From Thermogladius sp023256015 (GTDB lineage: Archaea > Thermoproteota > Thermoprotei_A > Sulfolobales > Desulfurococcaceae): a stretch of DNA of 64,000 nt. Positions 23,481 to 31,300 of the stretch are shown here, piece after piece. The position numbers and the translations under genes are program-made. Within the stretch, counting starts at the first letter, position 1. Every line of letters starts with the position of its first letter. The DNA is taken from the NCBI RefSeq assembly GCF_051131135.1, contig NZ_CP151274.1, positions 806,001-870,000 of the forward strand, read 5' to 3'. Below the pieces are notes generated by a model. The model saw only the letters and a program-made list of their open reading frames with translations. It made no database searches and had not been told where the DNA came from.

Positions 23481-25404
23481 AGTGGTTCAAGGCCTCGACT
23501 ACGAGAAGCTCGGTCTAAGGGTTGGGCTGGAGATTCACGTCCAGTTGGACACGCGGGAGAAGCTGTTCTGTGGCTGCCCCACCAAGCTAGTGGAGGAGGG
23601 CGCGGTAGACGTCTTCTACAGGGAGTTGAGGCCTAGCAGAAGCGAGATGGGCGAGGTCGACCCGGCAGCCGTCCTCGAGTGGAAGAAGGGCAGGAGGTTC
23701 AAGTACGATTTCCCCCGCTCAGCCTCTTGCCTCGTTGAGGCCGACGAAGAACCACCTCACCAGATGAACAGAGAGGCCCTCGAGGTAGCTCTAGCTGTAG
23801 CTCTATCGCTGAACATGAGAATCGTAGACGAAGTCTATGTCATGAGGAAAATAGTGATAGACGGTAGCAACGTCAGCGGATTCCAGAGGACCAGCCTGAT
23901 TGCGATGAATGGCTGGCTCGAAGACGAGGAGGGGAGGGTGCGTATCCAGACCCTGTGCCTAGAGGAGGACGCGGCCAGGAAAGTAGGCGAGTCGGAGTAT
24001 GAGGTTGAATATAAGCTTGACAGGCTTGGTATCCCGCTGGTCGAAATAGCAACAGCGCCAGATATTCACAGCCCGGAGCAGGCTAGGAGAGTCGCGTTCA
24101 AGATAGGTCAGCTAGTCCGGTTGACGGGTAGAGCTAAGCGTGGTTTGGGCTCGATCAGGCAGGATGTGAACATAAGTGTTGCCGGTGGGGGCAAGGTCGA
24201 GATCAAAGGTATTCAACACCTTTACATGATTCCGAGAGTAGTAGAATACGAGGTGTTGAGGCAGTTAAGGCTCCTGGAGATAAGAGAAGAGCTACGTAGG
24301 AGGGGAGTAGACAAAGAGGGTCTCAGAGCAGTATTCGTAGACTTGACCAACCTGTTCAGGAACACTCAGTCGAAGCTGATCAAGAGGCTCCTCACGGAGA
24401 GGAACGCCGTAGTCTACGGGCTCAAGCTTGCTGGATTCAGGGGTCTACTCGGCCTCGAGTTACAGCCTGGTAGAAGATTCGGTACGGAGCTAGCCGACTA
24501 CGCGAGGGTGTGGGCTGGGGTCGGGGGCTTGATCCACAGCGATGAGCTACCGGGGTATGGAATAACAGTGGGAGAGGTCAACGAAGTCTATAGAAGGTTG
24601 GGAGCCGACCCGGAGAGGGACGCATTCGTACTGGTGGTCGACGAGAGAAGCAAGGCGTTGAAGGCTCTCGAGGTAGTCCTAGAAAGGGCTAAGGCTGCCC
24701 TCGACGGCGTTCCCGAGGAGACTCGGGCTGCGAACCCGGACGGCACGACGAGGTACATGAGACCTAGGCCCGGAGGGGCAAGAATGTACCCTGAAACAGA
24801 CATCCCGCCTATACTGATAACGAGCGATCTGATCGAGTCTGCGAAGCGTCTCGCCCCCGAGCCGTTCGAAGCGAAGCTAGAGAGGTTTGTTCGCGAACAC
24901 GGGTTGAGCAGGGAGCTAGCCACCAGCGTCATAAACGACATAAGGCTCGACCTCTATGAGAGGCTTGTAGAGAAGTGGAGGGGGAAGGTACCGCCAGTCT
25001 TGATCGCCTCGACTATAGCGAACACGTTGAGGATGCTCGAGAACGAGGGGGTTCGCGTCGAGAACATAGAGGACGAGCACATAGAGAAAGTCATAGATCT
25101 CGTAGCCACGGGCAAGTTGGTGAAAGACGCCATACCGGACGTGCTAAGGGAGGTCTCTAAAGAGCCCGGTAGGGACGTCGAGGAGGTCGTTAGAGAGCTA
25201 GGCTTGAGCAGGGTCTCCGAGAGCGACGTACTCGACATAGTAGACAAAATCGTGAAGGAGAACTTGGAAAAGTTGAAGGCAAGGCGTGACAAAGCCTTCA
25301 ATATCGTTATGAGCGAGGCGATGAAGGCTCTTAGGGGTAGAGTCGAGGGCTCTGTTGTAGCGGATATCGTTAAAAGGAGGCTCAAAGAATTAAACATACT
25401 GTGA
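23473..25404 (+). CDS. gatE: Glutamyl-tRNA(Gln) amidotransferase subunit E
   Basis: 643 residues, full length. The GatB-like cradle starts with LGLRVGLEIHVQLDTREKLF, has PLVEIATAPDIHSPEQA and GLGSIRQDVNISV (near residue 235), carries an AspRS-like insertion (about residues 290-410), and ends in a helical tRNA-binding YqeY-like tail (GKLVKDAIPDVLREV). It phosphorylates and amidates Glu on tRNA(Gln). Translation is coupled to gatD. Confidence 0.96.
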   Translation: MSRVVQGLDYEKLGLRVGLEIHVQLDTREKLFCGCPTKLVEEGAVDVFYRELRPSRSEMGEVDPAAVLEWKKGRRFKYDFPRSASCLVEADEEPPHQMNREALEVALAVALSLNMRIVDEVYVMRKIVIDGSNVSGFQRTSLIAMNGWLEDEEGRVRIQTLCLEEDAARKVGESEYEVEYKLDRLGIPLVEIATAPDIHSPEQARRVAFKIGQLVRLTGRAKRGLGSIRQDVNISVAGGGKVEIKGIQHLYMIPRVVEYEVLRQLRLLEIREELRRRGVDKEGLRAVFVDLTNLFRNTQSKLIKRLLTERNAVVYGLKLAGFRGLLGLELQPGRRFGTELADYARVWAGVGGLIHSDELPGYGITVGEVNEVYRRLGADPERDAFVLVVDERSKALKALEVVLERAKAALDGVPEETRAANPDGTTRYMRPRPGGARMYPETDIPPILITSDLIESAKRLAPEPFEAKLERFVREHGLSRELATSVINDIRLDLYERLVEKWRGKVPPVLIASTIANTLRMLENEGVRVENIEDEHIEKVIDLVATGKLVKDAIPDVLREVSKEPGRDVEEVVRELGLSRVSESDVLDIVDKIVKENLEKLKARRDKAFNIVMSEAMKALRGRVEGSVVADIVKRRLKELNIL

Positions 25405-25480
25405 GAACTGCTAGCGATGAGGAGTACTCCCGTCTATGATAAGTCAATGATTTGAAGGCATTTGGCCGAGCGCTCTACGC

Positions 25481-25532
25481 ATGTGATGAGGTCCATCGAA
25501 CGACCGGTGAAGATACACGAGCGTGCTGATAG
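25481..25532 (+). ncRNA. Probable box C/D guide sRNA
   Basis: Box C GTGATGA (25483-25489), D'-like CGAC (25501-25504), a 3-nt spacer, C'-like TGAAGA (25508-25513), and box D CTGA (25526-25529). The D guide is TACACGAGCGTG (25514-25525) and the D' guide is GGTCCATCGAA (25490-25500), both of normal length. No strong terminal stem is seen and D' is imperfect. Lies in the gene-free stretch after gatE. Confidence 0.55.
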
Positions 25533-25593
25533 GGCTGTGAAGAACCTTGGCCGCTGTTGACCGTGGATGATCTGAATGGTAGCCACTGAGCCC
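25532..25593 (+). ncRNA. Probable box C/D guide sRNA with terminal stem
   Basis: GGGC (25532-25535) pairs with GCCC (25590-25593) around box C GTGAAGA (25537-25543) and box D CTGA (25586-25589). Internal boxes: D' TTGA (25557-25560), 3-nt spacer, C' TGGATGA (25564-25570). The guides are 13 nt (ACCTTGGCCGCTG) and 15 nt (TCTGAATGGTAGCCA). The size, box order and 3-nt D'-C' spacing are those of archaeal C/D sRNAs, which direct fibrillarin to 2'-O-methylate rRNA or tRNA. Confidence 0.65.
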
Positions 25594-25706
25594 ACATACA
25601 CTGATACCCGCGACCTGCGGAGGGGGTGTGCACCCGGCACTTCAAATCGCGTTCGAGAACAGGGCCCGGGTATACGTGTCGGCCGCCAGCTTTCTCGGGT
25701 GTTTCC
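25594..25706. other. Rest of the 302-bp gene-free stretch after gatE
   Basis: GC-rich sequence with short hairpins (for example GTTC/GAAC near 25652-25661) but no convincing ORF, tRNA or box RNA. The part before 25481 contains a GCGATGA and a GGAGTACTCC palindrome (25421-25430) without a full set of guide-RNA boxes. Confidence 0.4.
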
Positions 25707-26600
25707 ATGGCAGGCCCAGACGACATAGTCGGCATCCTGAGAGAAGTGTCTTCTGCGTCGCTGAGGTATCGCTCCCTGAAAGAGATCAGCGCCGAGATCA
25801 GCGTTCCGTACGAGAAGCTGACGAGGCTTGTCAGACGAGGTTTTAAACTAGGTTTACTGAGAGAGTATTACCACGTAGCGTTGCACAAAATAGGGTTTCT
25901 GGACTTCGCAGTAATAAGCGTCTCACAGAAAATCCCTCCCAAGTTTTGTTTGGGGGGCGCGAAGCCCGACGTTGCTTACTATTCTTTCACCTCGAGACCC
26001 GCTATCTTGGTGTATGGTAGGGGTCTAGGAGAGAGACTGGAGAGCGGTGTGAGGTACGTTTGTAAGCCAGTAATCAACGGGAGAGTCAGAGACGTGCTTG
26101 TCCCTGTAGAGGACGGTGATAAAATAGAGCTACTGAGGCTCGACGAAGTTGCGGAAGGAGAGCCGGTATCCGAGCTAGACAAAGTCGACGAAGTAACGCT
26201 CTTAACGCTCTTCAGACATTACAACCCGCCCTTTAAACCGCTCACCCTGGCCGAGCTGTACGGCTTTGTCGGGCTGGGAGTCACCTTCTCGAGTTTCCTC
26301 AACCACTACTATAGGCATGTGGATGGGAGGCTGACGAAGAAGAGGCTGGTTTTCAGGCAGGGGGGAAGCTACGCTATCATGGTCTCTTCGGCGCCAAATC
26401 TCTCGACCTTGCGGGAACTGCTAAACGAGTTAGTCAAGATAAACGTGGTTACAGGCGTGGATCAGGTGAACGTTATCGAGGGCTCCCCGCTCATATCGGT
26501 ATCTCACGTCTGGGTCAGCCCCCAGCACTTATACGCCGCCGACGTTGGTCACGACGTTTTTAATTTCACCAGCTATGAGATCTACTTGATAAGAGCGTAG
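25707..26600 (+). CDS. Archaeal protein with N-terminal helix-turn-helix, unknown
   Basis: About 297 residues from ATG 25707; the preceding in-frame residues are not protein-like. Residues 15-50 look like a winged helix (RYRSLKEISAEISVPYEKLT, then RLVRRGFKLGLL). The remainder is mixed alpha/beta with no motif I recognise and no membrane segment. It could be a regulator that senses a ligand through its C-terminal part. It is followed 9 bp later by a protein phosphatase gene, so the two may act together. Confidence 0.55.
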   Translation: MAGPDDIVGILREVSSASLRYRSLKEISAEISVPYEKLTRLVRRGFKLGLLREYYHVALHKIGFLDFAVISVSQKIPPKFCLGGAKPDVAYYSFTSRPAILVYGRGLGERLESGVRYVCKPVINGRVRDVLVPVEDGDKIELLRLDEVAEGEPVSELDKVDEVTLLTLFRHYNPPFKPLTLAELYGFVGLGVTFSSFLNHYYRHVDGRLTKKRLVFRQGGSYAIMVSSAPNLSTLRELLNELVKINVVTGVDQVNVIEGSPLISVSHVWVSPQHLYAADVGHDVFNFTSYEIYLIRA

Positions 26601-26609
26601 GGGCTGAGT

Positions 26610-27560
26610 TTGGTTTTAAAATCGTACAGGGACGTTAAGCTCTCACACAGCGAGTTCGCCGAGACCCTCAGACGGGTAGCCAGTAAACTTAACTACACAG
26701 GGGGCGGTGTGAGGTATAGGATCCCCGGACTCGTGGAGATAGATGAGAACTCCTTCAACGAGCTCTACGTGCTCGGAGACGTACACGGAGACTACTCGAG
26801 CGTCAAGCTGGTTTTCGAGACCATCGGTATTCCGGAGAAACTAGGCACAGGGGTTAAGCTGGTCTTCCTCGGGGACTACGTCGATAGAGGGTCTTACCAG
26901 GTAGAAACGCTCGCGTTACTGCTCGAGTTGAAAGACAGGTACCCGGGCGACGTTATCCTATTGCGAGGTAATCATGAACCCCCGAGGTGGTTGCTACCCT
27001 ACCCCCACGACTTACCTTACAGGGTCTCACAGTACTTCGGGCCCGAGAAGTCGAGCGAAGCCCTCCACCTCTTATACAAGTTCTTCGACAAGTTACCAGT
27101 AGTAGCTGTCCTGCCAGGCGAGGCCGTGCTGTTACATGGTGGACCCCCATTCAGGACGCTCCATGCGAGCACTCTCGAGGAGGCCTTCTCCGTAGGAGAC
27201 CCTATGCTAGACGACCTAGACTTGGAGACGGTGCTCTGGAGCGACCCGGTGGACGAGGAGACGTATTTAGTGGAGTCTGTGAGAGGAGCTGGCTTCTTCT
27301 ACGGACAGAAGTTCACCGACAAGTTCCTTAAGATAGCTGAAGTCAAGCTCATAATTCGAGGGCATGAGGCTGTAGAGGGTTACAGGATCAACCACGAGAG
27401 GAGAGTTATAACGGTCTTCAGCGCGCCTACCCCATACCACTTAGGGACTACTGGTTTACTGAGGATCGTCAAGACGGGTGCTGGGTTTAAGTACGAGCTG
27501 ATGAGGGTCGGTGTGATATCTAGGAGAGTGATCGACAAACTAGAGTTCGAGTCCTATTAA
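26610..27560 (+). CDS. PPP-family serine/threonine protein phosphatase
   Basis: 316 residues. All metal-binding motifs of the PPP family are present in order: GDVHGDYSS near residue 57, GDYVDRGSYQ near residue 88, RGNHEPP near residue 118, then LHGGPP and RGHEAVEGY. It should remove phosphate from Ser/Thr in proteins, using Mn or similar metals. TTG start at 26610. It is one of several phospho-signalling genes in the window (kinase 4678, Rio2 48729). Confidence 0.9.
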   Translation: MVLKSYRDVKLSHSEFAETLRRVASKLNYTGGGVRYRIPGLVEIDENSFNELYVLGDVHGDYSSVKLVFETIGIPEKLGTGVKLVFLGDYVDRGSYQVETLALLLELKDRYPGDVILLRGNHEPPRWLLPYPHDLPYRVSQYFGPEKSSEALHLLYKFFDKLPVVAVLPGEAVLLHGGPPFRTLHASTLEEAFSVGDPMLDDLDLETVLWSDPVDEETYLVESVRGAGFFYGQKFTDKFLKIAEVKLIIRGHEAVEGYRINHERRVITVFSAPTPYHLGTTGLLRIVKTGAGFKYELMRVGVISRRVIDKLEFESY

Positions 27561-27570
27561 CGGAGTTTAA

Positions 27571-27578
27571 TTTATAAG
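27571..27578 (+). promoter_or_regulatory. TATA box for the gene pair at 27624
   Basis: TTTATAAG lies about 50 bp upstream of the GTG at 27624, which predicts a leader of some 20-25 nt. Confidence 0.55.
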
Positions 27579-27623
27579 GAATGCTACCTTAATATCGTGT
27601 TATGAAGCAGGGGCGCAATTGAA

Positions 27624-27950
27624 GTGGTCGGACAATCGGTCCTCGACACTTTGATGGACATGACCGATGAGCTCCTGGGCGACATGATCGAGGAGATCAT
27701 CGAGGAGTACTACGAGGACAAGGTGGACATAGAGTCCGAGTACGAGGACATACTGAACTTCATTGTGAAGAGGCTCGCTCGTAAAGCCGGTAAAAAGAAC
27801 AGAACGGAAAAATACCTGAAAATACTGGAGAAGCTCAGGAAGAGGTCTTCGGTGGCTAAGCTGATACTCAGCTACCTGATCTCCGAGTACATAGAGGAGA
27901 GAGACTCCGGAGCCCTCGAGAGCCGGTCTTCTAGTAGGGAGTACTCGTAG
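27624..27950 (+). CDS. Small acidic helical protein, unknown
   Basis: 108 residues. The first half is acidic (TDELLGDMIEEIIEEYYEDK), then a basic helix (RLARKAGKKNRTEKYLK), then a serine-rich end. There are no cysteines or membrane segments. I do not recognise a family. It ends at a TAG (27948-27950), and the same reading frame stays open from there into the next gene (see the entry at 28080). It may be a partner of that protein. Confidence 0.6.
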   Translation: MVGQSVLDTLMDMTDELLGDMIEEIIEEYYEDKVDIESEYEDILNFIVKRLARKAGKKNRTEKYLKILEKLRKRSSVAKLILSYLISEYIEERDSGALESRSSSREYS

Positions 27951-28079
27951 GGGGTACTCATTCCTCGTAGAACTCGTAAAAAGGAGTCTGCAGAGGAAGA
28001 AGTAAGGAAAAAGAAGAAGTCCGAGACTAAGACGAGGCGTAAAGCCACCAGGAAGAAGACTTTCGAAGCGGGCGATCTG

Positions 28080-28769
28080 TTGGACAAGATGTACGGGTAC
28101 GTTAACGACGCGTTAGGGCTTTCTCAACTAGGTCTAGACGAGGAAACCTCCAAGAAGATCGTATTAGAGGTGCTTGACTTTGTTACACAGGGTCTCTCCT
28201 CTAAACCAGACGTGGACACGGTTCTCAGGAGGATCAAGAGGTTTAAGCCCCAGGTCGACGAGCTTGTATCGGCAAAGATGCTTGAGCTGATAAAGAGACC
28301 TACACGCGAGCAGCTCGAGTACATCGTCTACAGTGGGGGTAGGGCGGCCATCGCCGAGGTCGGCAGGCTATACAAGCTGGCTAAAGAGTATGGTAGGGAG
28401 GACCTGATCGCCACCCTTCAGTACCTTTGGACTAAGTATGGGATCAGGTCACCAGTACAGTGCCCTAAGTGCGGTTTTAACTCGGTAATGCCGGACTATT
28501 CCTGTCTTGTCTGCGGAGCCGTCGTAACAGAGAAGTACGTTAGAGACGCCCTCGACTTTAGCGATAAACTCAATAGTTTTGTTAAGACGGCGAGCGTAGG
28601 CGAGCTCAGGTTAGCCGTCGAGCGTGGATACGTGCTACTCGGGGAGGACGGGGTCTACCACCCCTTGTACAGGCCTCCCAAGCCAACTGTTATGTTCCAG
28701 GTATACTTGAAGTCGGACGAGGTCGCGCTGATCGTGGAGGAGATCGAGGGTAGAAGTCAACCTATATAG
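28080..28769 (+). CDS. Zinc-finger protein, unknown, with unresolved start
   Basis: 229 residues from TTG 28080, with one four-cysteine zinc finger: CPKCGFNSV near residue 130 and CLVCGAVV about 16 residues later. The N-terminal half is helical. The frame is open upstream to the TAG at 27950 and encodes a lysine/arginine-rich stretch (PRRTRKKESAEEEVRKKKKS, then ETKTRRKATRKK) that looks like a real basic tail. No ATG, GTG or TTG lies in this stretch. An ATT at 27960, preceded by GGGGGT, could start a 269-residue protein. The alternative is readthrough or a sequence error joining it to the previous ORF. The role is unknown; the finger plus basic tail suggests nucleic acid binding. Confidence 0.6.
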   Translation: MDKMYGYVNDALGLSQLGLDEETSKKIVLEVLDFVTQGLSSKPDVDTVLRRIKRFKPQVDELVSAKMLELIKRPTREQLEYIVYSGGRAAIAEVGRLYKLAKEYGREDLIATLQYLWTKYGIRSPVQCPKCGFNSVMPDYSCLVCGAVVTEKYVRDALDFSDKLNSFVKTASVGELRLAVERGYVLLGEDGVYHPLYRPPKPTVMFQVYLKSDEVALIVEEIEGRSQPI

Positions 28770-28777
28770 GAGACCTC

Positions 28778-29131
28778 TTAGATCCTGAAACGCAGGTTGA
28801 CCTTCTCGAACACAGCTCTAATCCCGCGCCTCAAAACCATCAAGTCGAGCCTGGGGTCTCCGAAACACCCTTTTTGTTCGAAGATGACGCTCTTCTTGTA
28901 GAACACCCTCACTGCCGGCACGCTTCCTATGCCATCGGCGAGCTCCTCGTGTTGTTTGACGTTCACACGGCAGAATAGCAACCTAGGGTCGGCCACCTTC
29001 CCCAACTCCTTTATTACCTCTGAGAAGAACCTGCTCTCCTCTACGTCGGGGTCGTAGTACTCAACAATCACAGGCTCTTCAATGGATAGAGCCCGCTCAA
29101 GCTCCTCTCTGGTTGTCAGCTCGACGCTCAA
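28778..29131 (-). CDS. Thioredoxin-fold protein lacking CxxC
   Basis: 117 residues. The pattern VIVEYYDPDVEESRFFSEVI, then LLFCRVNVKQHEELADGIGS with VPAVRVFYKK, follows a thioredoxin fold, including the cis-proline VPAVRVF. The active-site CxxC is replaced by DPDVEES, so it cannot act as a classical dithiol reductase. It may be a binding or chaperone-like member. It is divergent from the thermosome gene, with 117 bp between them. Confidence 0.65.
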   Translation of the reverse strand: MSVELTTREELERALSIEEPVIVEYYDPDVEESRFFSEVIKELGKVADPRLLFCRVNVKQHEELADGIGSVPAVRVFYKKSVIFEQKGCFGDPRLDLMVLRRGIRAVFEKVNLRFRI

Positions 29132-29189
29132 CGCCTAATCCCTTGGTTTCTACTCTACTTCACCACCTTTATTAACTCGCTGAGAAAGG

Positions 29190-29219
29190 TTTATATAGAA
29201 GTAATATCATCACTTCTAT
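29190..29219 (+). promoter_or_regulatory. Thermosome promoter with operator-like palindrome
   Basis: TATA box TTTATATA at 29190-29197. An inverted repeat ATAGAAGT (29195-29202), 9-bp spacer, ACTTCTAT (29212-29219) begins inside the TATA box and reaches the expected transcription start. A protein bound here would block TBP/TFB or RNA polymerase. Heat-induced archaeal chaperone genes are known to have repressor sites at this place (Phr in Pyrococcus). Confidence 0.6.
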
Positions 29220-29248
29220 GCGAACTGGTTCCCAGGTGGTAGTCTAGT

Positions 29249-30910
29249 ATGGCAATGTATGGTATTCCAGTCTTAATACTGAAGGAGGGCTCGCAAAGGA
29301 CTGTTGGAAGGGAGGCATTGAGAGCAAACATCATGGCTGCCAGGGCTCTAGCCGAGGTCCTGAAGACTAGCCTAGGCCCGAGAGGACTAGACAAAATGCT
29401 CGTGGACAGCTTCGGCGACGTCACCGTCACTAACGACGGTGCTACAATAGTGAAGGAGATGGAGGTTCAGCACCCGGCGGCTAAGCTCTTGGTAGAGGTC
29501 GCGAAAGCCCAGGACGCCGAGGTTGGTGACGGGACGACGTCGGCGGTCGTCCTGGCAGGCGCGCTCCTTAGGAAGGCCGAGGAGTTGCTAGACCAGAACA
29601 TCCACCCCACGATTATAATTGAGGGATACACAAAGGCCCTCAAGGAGGCCCTTAGAATACTAGACGAGATCGCCCTCAAGGTCAACCCCTCTGATAGAGA
29701 GACGCTCAAGAAGGTCGTCTCCACCACTATAGCAAGCAAGTACATCGGTGGACCGTTAGTAAGCGAGAAGTTGACGAACATGGCGATAGACGCGGCTTTG
29801 ACCGTCGCAGATAAGAAGCCGGATGGGACGTACGACTTCAGGGTCGACGACGTCAAGATAGAGAAGAAGAAGGGCGGTAACGTCCTCGACACCCAGCTGG
29901 TGTACGGTATTGTCCTCGACAAGGAGGTCGTACACCCTGGTATGCCGAGGAGGGTGGAGAACGCGAAGATAGCCCTTCTAGACGCAGCTCTCGAGGTGGA
30001 GAAGCCCGAGATCACCGCCAAGATAAACATCACGAGCCCTGAGCTCATGAACGCCTTCATCGAGGAGGAGGCCAGAATACTGAGAGACATGGTGGAGAAG
30101 ATCGCTTCTACTGGTGCTAACGTTGTGATTACTCAGAAGGGTATTGACGAGGTAGCCCAGCACTTCCTGGCTAAGAAGGGTATACTAGCCGTGAGGAGGG
30201 TTAAGAGGAGCGACCTCGAGAAGCTCGAGAGAGCGACCGGCGGTAAAATCGTCAGCAGCGTGAGAGACCTGAAGCCCGAAGACCTAGGCTACGCCGCACT
30301 CGTAGAGGAGAGGAGGGTGGGTAACGACAAGATGGTGTTCGTAGAGGGCTGCAAGAACCCGAAGGCGGTCACCATACTAGTAAGAGGAGCCAGCGACATG
30401 GTGCTCGACGAGATAGAGAGGAGCTTGAAGGACGCCCTCAACGTCCTGAGGAACGTGTTGAGGGTGCCTAAGATAGTCCCGGGCGGTGGAGCCACAGAGA
30501 TAGCTGTCGCTTTGAAGCTTAGAGACTACGCCGCAAAGATCGGAGGCAAGGAGCAACTGGCTATAGAGGCGTTTGCCTCCGCCCTTGAGGAGATACCTTT
30601 GATACTAGCAGAGACCGCCGGTCTAGACCCGCTGGAGACCCTGATGAAACTGAGGCAATACCACAGCGAGGGCAAAGTCAACGCTGGGATTGACGTCATA
30701 AATGGTGTTGTGAGAGAGGACATGAGCGCCATCAGCGTCGTTGAGCCGCTGCTTGTGAAGAACTCGATGATCAAGACAGCTGCCGAAGCCGCAGTCACGA
30801 TACTGAAGATAGACGACATAATTGCCGCCAGCCCGCTGAAGAAGGAGAAAGAGGAGAAGAAGGAGAAGAAGGAAGAGGAAGAGACATCGCTCGGTAAGAC
30901 CAGCTTTTAA
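29249..30910 (+). CDS. ths: Thermosome subunit (group II chaperonin)
   Basis: 553 residues. Hallmarks include the ATP-binding segment LGPRGLDKMLVDSFGDVTVT followed by NDGATIVKEM (near residue 35), GDGTTSAVVLAGALL near residue 90, and VPGGGATEIAVAL near residue 407. The C-terminal tail is highly charged (KEEKKEKKEEEE) and lacks the GGM repeat of GroEL. It forms the double-ring protein-folding chamber of archaea. Only one subunit gene lies in this window; others may exist elsewhere. Confidence 0.96.
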   Translation: MAMYGIPVLILKEGSQRTVGREALRANIMAARALAEVLKTSLGPRGLDKMLVDSFGDVTVTNDGATIVKEMEVQHPAAKLLVEVAKAQDAEVGDGTTSAVVLAGALLRKAEELLDQNIHPTIIIEGYTKALKEALRILDEIALKVNPSDRETLKKVVSTTIASKYIGGPLVSEKLTNMAIDAALTVADKKPDGTYDFRVDDVKIEKKKGGNVLDTQLVYGIVLDKEVVHPGMPRRVENAKIALLDAALEVEKPEITAKINITSPELMNAFIEEEARILRDMVEKIASTGANVVITQKGIDEVAQHFLAKKGILAVRRVKRSDLEKLERATGGKIVSSVRDLKPEDLGYAALVEERRVGNDKMVFVEGCKNPKAVTILVRGASDMVLDEIERSLKDALNVLRNVLRVPKIVPGGGATEIAVALKLRDYAAKIGGKEQLAIEAFASALEEIPLILAETAGLDPLETLMKLRQYHSEGKVNAGIDVINGVVREDMSAISVVEPLLVKNSMIKTAAEAAVTILKIDDIIAASPLKKEKEEKKEKKEEEETSLGKTSF

Positions 30911-30985
30911 GGGAAACGTTTTTTAACCAAACAACTAATCCCAGTTCTCCATGCTGAGTGTTTATTGAAAATACGGTGTTTCTAG

Positions 30986-31300
30986 ATGTCGACGTCTGAG
31001 ACCGAGAAGCTCTACTACAGCAAGCTCACGCGGTTTGAAGTGGCGCGCGTTGTAGGGGCTAGAGCGCTCCAGCTAGCCTACGGCGCCCCTCCCCTTTTCG
31101 ACATTTCATCTTTCCCCATAAAAGACCCTGTCGCGATTGCCATAGCTGAGTTAATAAGAGGACTGTTGCCAATGTCTATTAAGAGGAGGGGCGTTGATGG
31201 AAGCACAGAGCTCGTACCAGTCAACAAGCTTATTACAGACGATATTAAGCGATATCTTGAATCTATTCTCGACAGCTGGGGTCAGAGTAGAAGGCTATAG
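30986..31300 (+). CDS. rpoK: RNA polymerase subunit Rpo6 (RpoK)
   Basis: 104 residues with the RpoK/omega core LTRFEVARVVGARALQLAYG, then APPLFDI, and IAIAELIRGLLPMSIKRRG. It stabilises the clamp side of RNA polymerase, as omega does in bacteria. It has a C-terminal extension (ITDDIKRYLESILDSWGQSRR) beyond the usual core. That extension overlaps the start of the next gene. Confidence 0.9.
   Translation: MSTSETEKLYYSKLTRFEVARVVGARALQLAYGAPPLFDISSFPIKDPVAIAIAELIRGLLPMSIKRRGVDGSTELVPVNKLITDDIKRYLESILDSWGQSRRL

Noticed and set aside
25405..25480. Third box C/D RNA right after gatE (GCGATGA at 25414)
   Set aside because: The guide would be a GGAGTACTCC palindrome and D', C' and D boxes are poor, so the set is not convincing.
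25620..25670. tRNA-like piece with TTCAAAT and GTTCGAGAAC
   Set aside because: The bases around TTCAAAT do not pair as a T stem and no acceptor or anticodon arm can be built.
27948..27950. TAG as pyrrolysine codon
   Set aside because: Pyrrolysine is known from methanogens and some bacteria; nothing in this window (pylS, pylT, methylamine methylase) supports it, and the other genes ending in TAG behave as normal stops.
29467..30090. 207-residue minus-strand ORF inside the thermosome gene
   Set aside because: Antisense shadow, serine-rich low-complexity translation; the + strand frame is an unambiguous chaperonin.
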